The notes beneath the pieces were generated by a model. The model had not been told where the DNA came from and did not search any database. It saw nothing but the letters and a program-made list of their open reading frames with translations. DNA of 64,000 nt from Salvator merianae. Its lineage: Eukaryota > Chordata > Lepidosauria > Squamata > Teiidae. Location: positions 17,839,444 through 17,903,443 of the forward strand of contig QVOM02000034.1 in the NCBI GenBank assembly GCA_003586115.2, in the 5' to 3' direction. Positions 57,776 to 64,000 of the stretch are shown one piece after another. The stretch's first letter is position 1; the number at the start of each line of letters is the position of its first letter. The position numbers and the translations under genes were made by a program.

Positions 57776-58135
57776 GTATAGTATCCAAGAAGTATTTTTT
57801 CACCCAGAGGATCATTGCTTTATGAAAATTACTACCAGAAGAAGTGGTGACAGCAATTAGCCTGGATAGCTTTAAAAAAGTGTTAGACAAATTCATGGAG
57901 GACAGATGCATCAATGGCTACTGAATCAATGCTTAGATACTGCCTCCAGGTTGGCGAGACAGGCAGGGTACCTCTGAAGGACATTTGCAGGGAGTCGAGA
58001 ACAGGCGAAGGTTTTACCTTTGTCTTCTGCTGGAGAATGCCCAGAAGAAATTGGTGGGCCACTGTGTGAGACAGGATCCTGGACTAGATGGGCTGTGGCC
58101 TGATTCAGCAGGTTTCCTCCTAAGTTCTTCTGAAG
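57776..58135 (+). mobile_element. CR1 3' end, plus strand
   Basis: ORF2 tail remnants, then the 3' UTR with ATCAATGGCTACTGAATCAA, GGAGTCGAGAACAGGCGAAG and GAAATTGGTGGGCCACTGTG. Terminus degraded (CTCCTAAGTTCTTC). In the presumed intron. Confidence 0.85.
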
Positions 58136-60291
58136 CTATGCCTTAGGGGGTGAAAACATCCATGGCTGGTTGTTCTTTAAGCCCTGGTGGGTCAGTACTC
58201 CACAATACCCAGCAGCTTAGGGGCTTGAATCTCTTCTCCCTTTATTTTCATGTTTCAATCCAACATTACCTGAGGTAGCTAAAAGGATGTTGTACCACAA
58301 ATCAGAATAGGGGGACTGAATGTCTGATGGGGCTGCAGTATTGCACAAACCTACATGAAAATTGACCCGCAATATGGATCATGCATGTGTTAACTAGTAC
58401 TGGATTGAAAGATGAAAGTGAAGGGGAAAGGGGACTTGGGCTTTTGAGCTGCTGGGTGGGGTGGGGCGCTGAACCATCTGGCCTTGAGAAGCCATGACCA
58501 CAGCACGAAGACTGATCCTTCTAAACATTGTGAACACATTAATCTAACCCAGGATTGAAACAGACTTGAAGGGGGGGATTCAGGCTTTGAGTTCCTGGGC
58601 ATGATGAGGCAGGGCTCATTTTGCCACCCTTGGCCAATCCCAGTGGGTACCCTCCACCACTGGCAGTAGCTCCCCCCCCCCCTTTGCTTATATTGTTCAG
58701 AAACATACTGACACTGGAGCCTTTGGTTTAAATCTGACCATTAGCTGCCATGACTTGTAACAATTCTTTCCTTGAGGAACTGCAGAGCATGTTTACCGAC
58801 AGATGCTAATTACTTGTGGCTTTATTTTATTTATTTATTTATTTCCAATCATTTATACCTTTCCCATAAGCAGAAGATTCCAGGGCAGATCACGGCATTT
58901 GATAAAATAAACAGTGTAGAACAAATCAGTTAAACATTATTAAATAAAAACATATGTAAAACACAAGCATCACACCCTGTTTCTTTCTTTTTGCAAATTC
59001 TGTTCACGATATTGCTTCCTGCACTGCATGGGCAAATGACTTTACTAGGGTAGAGTAAGAAATGGCAGTGAAGAAGTCTGAATCATATAAAAGCCTGTTC
59101 AGAATTTTATAGCCTATGTTGCTGAATCCTGCAGCTTCTAATGCATTATTACTTTCATTCCAAGGAACCACTTCTAAAACAGCCTCTGCCCAAAAGTGGC
59201 AATAAGCCCTTCTTCACAGGATCCAGTGATTGCATCAGAAATGTACTGCAGAGGAAATTTGGAAGGGGGAGGGCAATGAACAAAAGTGGAATTTTAACAG
59301 GGAAGCCGGTACTCCTTTTTCCTACCCCAAGGACTTGCAGATTTCTATGGTCCATTTAGCCTGATAGGTTTGGGTTGGACTCTTGCAGACAGAGGGCTGA
59401 TCATATAGCCTCCTAAATTTGATTTAGTGGAGGAAGGGGGAAAATCTTTCCTCCTATAGAGTGTGATTAGTTGCTTGAGAGGTATGCAGTCTAGTTCTCT
59501 GCAAGAACCTCAGTAGACACTAGTTTGCTCAGTGAGGCTTATTCTCACGAAAGTGTGCATAGGGTTGTGATTCAGAAGTGCGTATGATGCACACATTCAA
59601 ACAGGAAAATAATGCAGTACCATGGGATAAATATGACCTTTTCCACATTCAGTCCTGTTTTTCTTGAATTAGGGTTACACCTCATTAGTAGCTCCTTCTG
59701 AAGGAACCATACATCTGCCTTAATCAGCTGCTTCAGGTGACCTACCTTGAAGAGGGTGGCTCCCTGAAATCAAGTGCTCCTTGCACCAAGAGTACAGTTG
59801 CAGCCTCTGGCCAGAGGGCAGATAGGGTTAAATGCAACATTCTGTACAGTACAGTGGGTACCCCCACTACTTTGCTTGCATCCTACCTCCATAACTTTTC
59901 AGCTGTTTTACATAAACCAAAAATATACAGCAAGTTCTATTGGTTCGTTTTTGTAAAACCTCTTGGTGGAACCTCTGCTCAGAAGCTCTCAGCTGCCTGA
60001 CCATCTTCTAGTGGAGTCTTGATTCAGACTAAACTTGCTGTTCTTGTCTGCTTTTGAGGAGTGTGGCTCCACCCTCTAGCCAATCTACTGAGGAATAAGT
60101 CATCTCCTTCCCCTCAGACAGCGTGGACTGGTCAGGGCTGAGCTGCAAGCCAGGTGTCAAGCAAACCCAACCTCATGCAAACTACCAAACAGCTCTCTCC
60201 AAAACACAAGATGAGTCATACAAACTCACTTTCTCGCCATCAGCTCTTGCAGCACCATCAGTAGATTGTTCACGAGCTCTGTTTGAGAGTT
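58136..60291. other. Presumed intronic DNA; LINE tail at 58,815-58,960
   Basis: 58822-58842 (TTTATTTATTTATTTATTT) and what follows read like a minus-strand L2 3' end (CTTTCCCATAAGCAGAAG, CAGGGCAGATCACGGC). The rest is unassigned. The overlapping frames at 59141-59359 (plus) and 59155-59355 (minus) have no domain. Confidence 0.4.
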
Positions 60292-60528
60292 CAGTAATAC
60301 ATCTTTTTAAGTTTAGCTTCTGTAGGATTCCAAATAATGGTCTTGAATCCTACGTGGAAGCACTGAGACTCCATTTGAAGGAGGACAGCCAGCAGAGCTT
60401 TCTGCACAAGCTCTGTTTGAGAGTTCAGCTATCTGGCCTTCTTCAAACGCGCTCTCAGTGCTTCTGCATAGGATTCAAGAACCTTATTTGAAATCCTACT
60501 GAAACTGAACTTAAAGATGCATAACTGA
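60292..60528. mobile_element. Long hairpin element with about 85-base arms
   Basis: 60299-60386 pairs with 60437-60521 (for example TCTTGAATCCTACGTGGAAG against the inverse TTCTTGAATCCTATGCAGAAG), with a loop of about 50 bases. A 20-base direct repeat AGCTCTGTTTGAGAGTTCAG occurs at 60275-60294 and again in the loop at 60409-60428. No transposase frame. Confidence 0.7.
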
Positions 60529-60594
60529 CCTCACATGGCTTTTCTCTCCCTCTCTTCTCTTCCCTGCTTTGTCTCTCTGTTTTTCTGAATTTAG

Positions 60595-60672
60595 ACTTCA
60601 AGCTTCCAGTGGTGTGTGGTACCAGAAATGATCAGCCCATGCACATTCCATATTGTTCACTCGTATCAGCTG
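60595..60672 (+). other. Weak candidate second exon
   Basis: Preceded by a long pyrimidine tract (60541-60588) and TTTAG, and followed by a donor CTG|GTAAAGT. The 78 bases are open in the frame that would continue phase 0 from the donor at 55464, giving 26 residues. An alternative acceptor after 60602 opens another frame. The product is not recognised and splice-like signals occur by chance, so this is speculative. Confidence 0.2.
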
Positions 60673-61894
60673 GTAAAGTAGGCAAGAAAAAGGTTAATTC
60701 CCTTTACCTTATGGTCATTTGCAGTTTCACATTACAGATAGCATCTCTGCTCTTGCTGGCCCTGCCCCACACCAGGAGTTCTCAATTCATTAGGATTAAA
60801 TGGCACTTAACTAGAACACTTGCTGGTTTTAAGAGACTGCTCCCACAAAAAAGGTCAAATCTGCACTGGAGACAGCTCTCTGTGTGTATTACAGGTTTTT
60901 CCCACACCCCAGCTGCTTGGTCTCTGTCCAGAATTGTCATTCGTCCTGTTGTAGTTAATGTGAATTGAATGGAAAATAGCCATTAACACCACCTAAGAGG
61001 CACATTTATACAAAGGGAGAGAGAAGACATGTGTATAAGTGGACAACTCAGACTGGAGTGGTGTTTATTGTCTGGTCACCATGTGCAGCCTCCGGATGAT
61101 GACTGTAGGCCATCCTGGGCAGATTTTGGAAAGGGCAAGATATAAACTGAGTGAACTGAGATAAAATGGAGAAAGAAACAGGATAAATGAGATATTTTCA
61201 ACATTTCCCAGCTAGCCAATTAAACTTATGCCTATATGCATAGTAGATCTTTCTTGAATTGACAAGAACCATTTCACCATCACAAAATGGGACACTGGGA
61301 TGTGATGCTTCAGGTGGAATTATGGAGGAAGTTAATCTGAGTTATTTTATTATCTGAAAGTCTTGTCCTGTCTTCTGTTGTGCACTTAGGGAAATTTATA
61401 AAGGCATTCGTTTGAAAATAGAAAAAAAAACCCTGGATTCTTTTATCTTTTACCAGAGATCATTATTAAAAAGGACTGCAATTGAATATGCACCAAAGAA
61501 TGCTGATTTTTATAGAGTGTTTTATATATTTTTATATATGTTTTTAGCAGCTCATTTTTTTCAAGTGGTGCAGTGCTGCATTCTGAAAAAAGAACAGTAA
61601 GTTAGTGCTATCCCATGTACATTTGTAAAAATCCTAGGCAAAATAATAGTAATGATAATAATGCTTCAAGTTCTTTTTTTAAAAGCCAAAGATGGTTTGT
61701 TTGCAAGCAGATCTGAAAGTTTAAAAGGCATCCCATGGTTTGCAACCTTTATTTGTGAGAAAAAATGGACAATATAAGCACATACATCTTGTAATCCCAT
61801 TGAATTCAGTAGAACCTACTTCTAAATAAATATAATTGGAAGCAATGATATTATTTGTCAAAACAGACTCGAAGGATGTATATAATGAAATTGA
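60673..61894. other. Presumed intronic DNA; L2-like tail at 61,065-61,165
   Basis: GCCATCCTGGGCAGATTTTG then GGGCAAGATATAAACTGAG resembles a plus-strand L2-type 3' end. Otherwise AT-rich and unassigned. Confidence 0.4.
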
Positions 61895-62279
61895 GGACCT
61901 TTCTAAGATCCCTCCTAGTCAGCTTCTGGGCCCCATCAGTCCACATGTTGGTGCAGATGTCCCGCCCACTGCTGATACACTCCATCTGCAAAGGATGGAA
62001 CATGATCAAGGGGGCTCTTGTTCTGGATCACCAGCAGAACTGTTTAAACTGGTGGACCAGCAGGCCCTGGTTCAGAACACGGTGGCATGCAGAAAGTGTG
62101 CCTCCGTGTTCAGGACTGCCTGGGACCTATTTCAGCAGTGCACCAAAGCGCGCCCCCGAAATGTGTCCCCTGATGGTTCCAAAGCTAGGTACCTTTCTTC
62201 CTAGCCCTCATAGGCCACACCTAAAGCTCTGTTCCAGACTCACTGGCCTGGAACAAGGCATGGTAAGTGCAGAAAGGTC
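61895..62279. mobile_element. Family C-related element with matching flanks
   Basis: Left end GACCTTTCTAAGATC; inverted right end GACCTTTCTGCACTTACC. TTGAG directly precedes the left end and follows the right end, a possible 5-base target duplication. The interior has GGTGGACCAGCAGGCCCTGG and GTTCAGAACACGG, shared with 15165-15205. Confidence 0.65.
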
Positions 62280-64000
62280 TTGAGGTCCTGATCGGGCAAG
62301 CCAGTGAAAGCTGCAGTGTCCTGTCACTAAAGCAGCAAGCCCCTTTACACCAGCCCATCACGGCTGCACCATCAGAGAGCACCACGTGCCATGTGCTATG
62401 CTTTATGACTGTAAATACAACGGGTTGTTCCAATTGCTGCAGGACATAAGATGGACACCCAGTCTTGCACAGAGTGGACAGAGCATTGCCAAAGCACTTG
62501 GAGAGTGCAGAATTCTGCAGTTTTCCCTCTTGTGACTGTTAGCATCTCTGCAACGGAGTGCAGACATGCATATGCCCTCATGTGATCCATGGTCACAAGT
62601 GCATAAGTTAGTTGCTTTACCAAGGCCATCTGATTATAACCTGTTTCTTCTTGAGTTACTGAGTCAGACAGCTGCTTCTCTCTAGCACTATTAGACTTCT
62701 CTTATAAAGTAAGAGGGTATCACACAGCCCACAAAAGTTATCTTTCTAATAACATCTGCTTTCATTTGAATCAAGCCAAACACCAGTCCTTATGGTCATA
62801 AAGATGTTCCTTAAAGCACGCAGGGAGCATTGTGAGTTCTCAGGAGCTACTGAGCAAACTTGCTAATGGTCTGGATGTTAAGCTTCAGTGCCTTTTTTAG
62901 GCACATTTTCCCTCCCCATGAGTAGCAGCAGCTGGATAAATTATGCAAATAACCAACTGCAGAACAAAATACAAAACATAAAGCAAATCATGCATTTTGA
63001 TTAGTTTGCATAATCCAGATGAGTTGTAGAATTAGATATATATGATGCAGGGGTTTTTTCTTCGACTATCTAATACTTTTGAAAATCAACAACCTCTTCT
63101 CCTCTTNCCCCCCCCCCCCCGCCCCATAAAAAAGGTACACCTTCTTCTTGGGTGCTGAATAGTAACCACCAGATGATAGCCTTTAAAAATAGAAAGATCA
63201 TGCTGGTTAGAACATTGGCTCATCCAATCCAGCTGCCTTTTCTTAACAGGAGCCAATCGGATACCCAGGCACGTGTGCATATTAACAATGGCCAACCACA
63301 TGCCAACCACACAAACAGGACCTGATCATATTAGCACTTTCCTCACTATTGAGCTATATCCACACATGGGAAATGGGCTGATCCAGAGGCAAACTGAGCG
63401 AATTCCCATCATTTGTCACAAGGATGCAAAGAAACATCCTTTCAAAAAAGCAGGACAAACAGCTCTGAGGGTGCCTTTACAGCACTGAGTTCCAAAGGGG
63501 ACAGTGTGTGCTACTATAGGATGCCTCTTTTTGAAGGCAAACTCATGGAGAAGGTTGATGCAAGAGCAAAGAAGCAGATTTAATGTGGGGGGGGGAGGAA
63601 TGAGGGAGGAAAAAAATTAGAAACAAGATGTTTTGTTTCACAAAAACAACAGGATGTTTTGAGTGAGTGATGTGGTCAATCAGGAGTAGTGTGTGGATCC
63701 AGAGTGGTACAGTAGACTATAGTGATGCAGTTGGCTGGCTCATATTTACAAATGCTCTTGTTCTTCAGTATCTGTTGTGTCAACTCTCTCTACTGTGTCC
63801 TAGATAAGGCTTTTAAGGCCATCTACTTAAAAAAGCAAATTATTGTAAAAAGAGATCTTACGGAGGCTGCATGTGGTTATAGCTAGGGTCAGTAAGTTCC
63901 TGCTGTTAGAAGCACAGCATTTTTGGTCTTGGAGATAGTATAGAACCCTTAATAGATGCTCACAGAGGAGCAAGAAGGACTGTATTCCTCAGAAACTCAA
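62280..64000. other. Presumed intronic DNA with a small gap
   Basis: No repeat or exon recognised. A single N at 63107 begins a run of C (63108-63120), probably an unresolved homopolymer. Confidence 0.4.

Noticed and set aside
1..64000. CRISPR array, prophage or bacterial operon
   Set aside because: No spaced identical repeats, no tightly packed co-directional genes, and repeat content typical of a vertebrate.

Overview
The window looks like nuclear DNA from a vertebrate, most likely a squamate reptile (lizard or snake). It carries no bacterial-type gene layout. It is packed with decayed CR1, L2 and L1 retrotransposons, tRNA-derived SINEs, palindromic non-autonomous DNA transposons and microsatellites. 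The squamate call rests on the mix of CR1, L2, L1 and R4-like LINEs with Sauria-like SINE remnants. Species cannot be named from this.

Region by region. Positions 1-54,600 hold no host gene I can support and read as intergenic, repeat-rich DNA. The main landmarks are: a CR1 copy keeping its 5' half (about 6,122-7,600, minus), with an esterase-type ORF1 and an endonuclease domain; L2 reverse transcriptase remnants (7,680-8,215; 11,778-12,345; 19,960-20,530); a 5'-truncated L1 with a near-perfect target duplication (21,403-21,851); a CR1 with an inverted 5' part (24,092-24,292); many CR1 3' ends; and several families of palindromic elements whose ends resemble GGCCCTTTCTGCACTT.

From 34,838 to 41,977 the same DNA appears twice. 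One copy, 34,838-37,049, ends at a single N at 37,050. The other, 37,051-41,977, is longer. They are about 99% identical by eye. The short copy lacks 2,771 bp and has a 19-base insertion copied in inverted orientation from within the deleted segment. The simplest reading is two haplotypes of one locus placed in tandem by the assembly, one of them carrying a template-switch deletion.

From about 54,640 to 56,560 there is a CpG-rich island with a TATA-like motif and an open first exon (55,225-55,464) ending in a good splice donor. This is the only credible host protein-coding start in the window. The gene would run on the plus strand into the rest of the window as a long first intron and beyond its right edge. 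Its identity is not recognised. A candidate CTCF motif lies about 4 kb upstream.

No rRNA, functional tRNA, CRISPR array or complete protein-coding gene was found. Coordinates of repeats are approximate to about 10-20 bases unless a target duplication is given. Family names are by recognition, not by database search.
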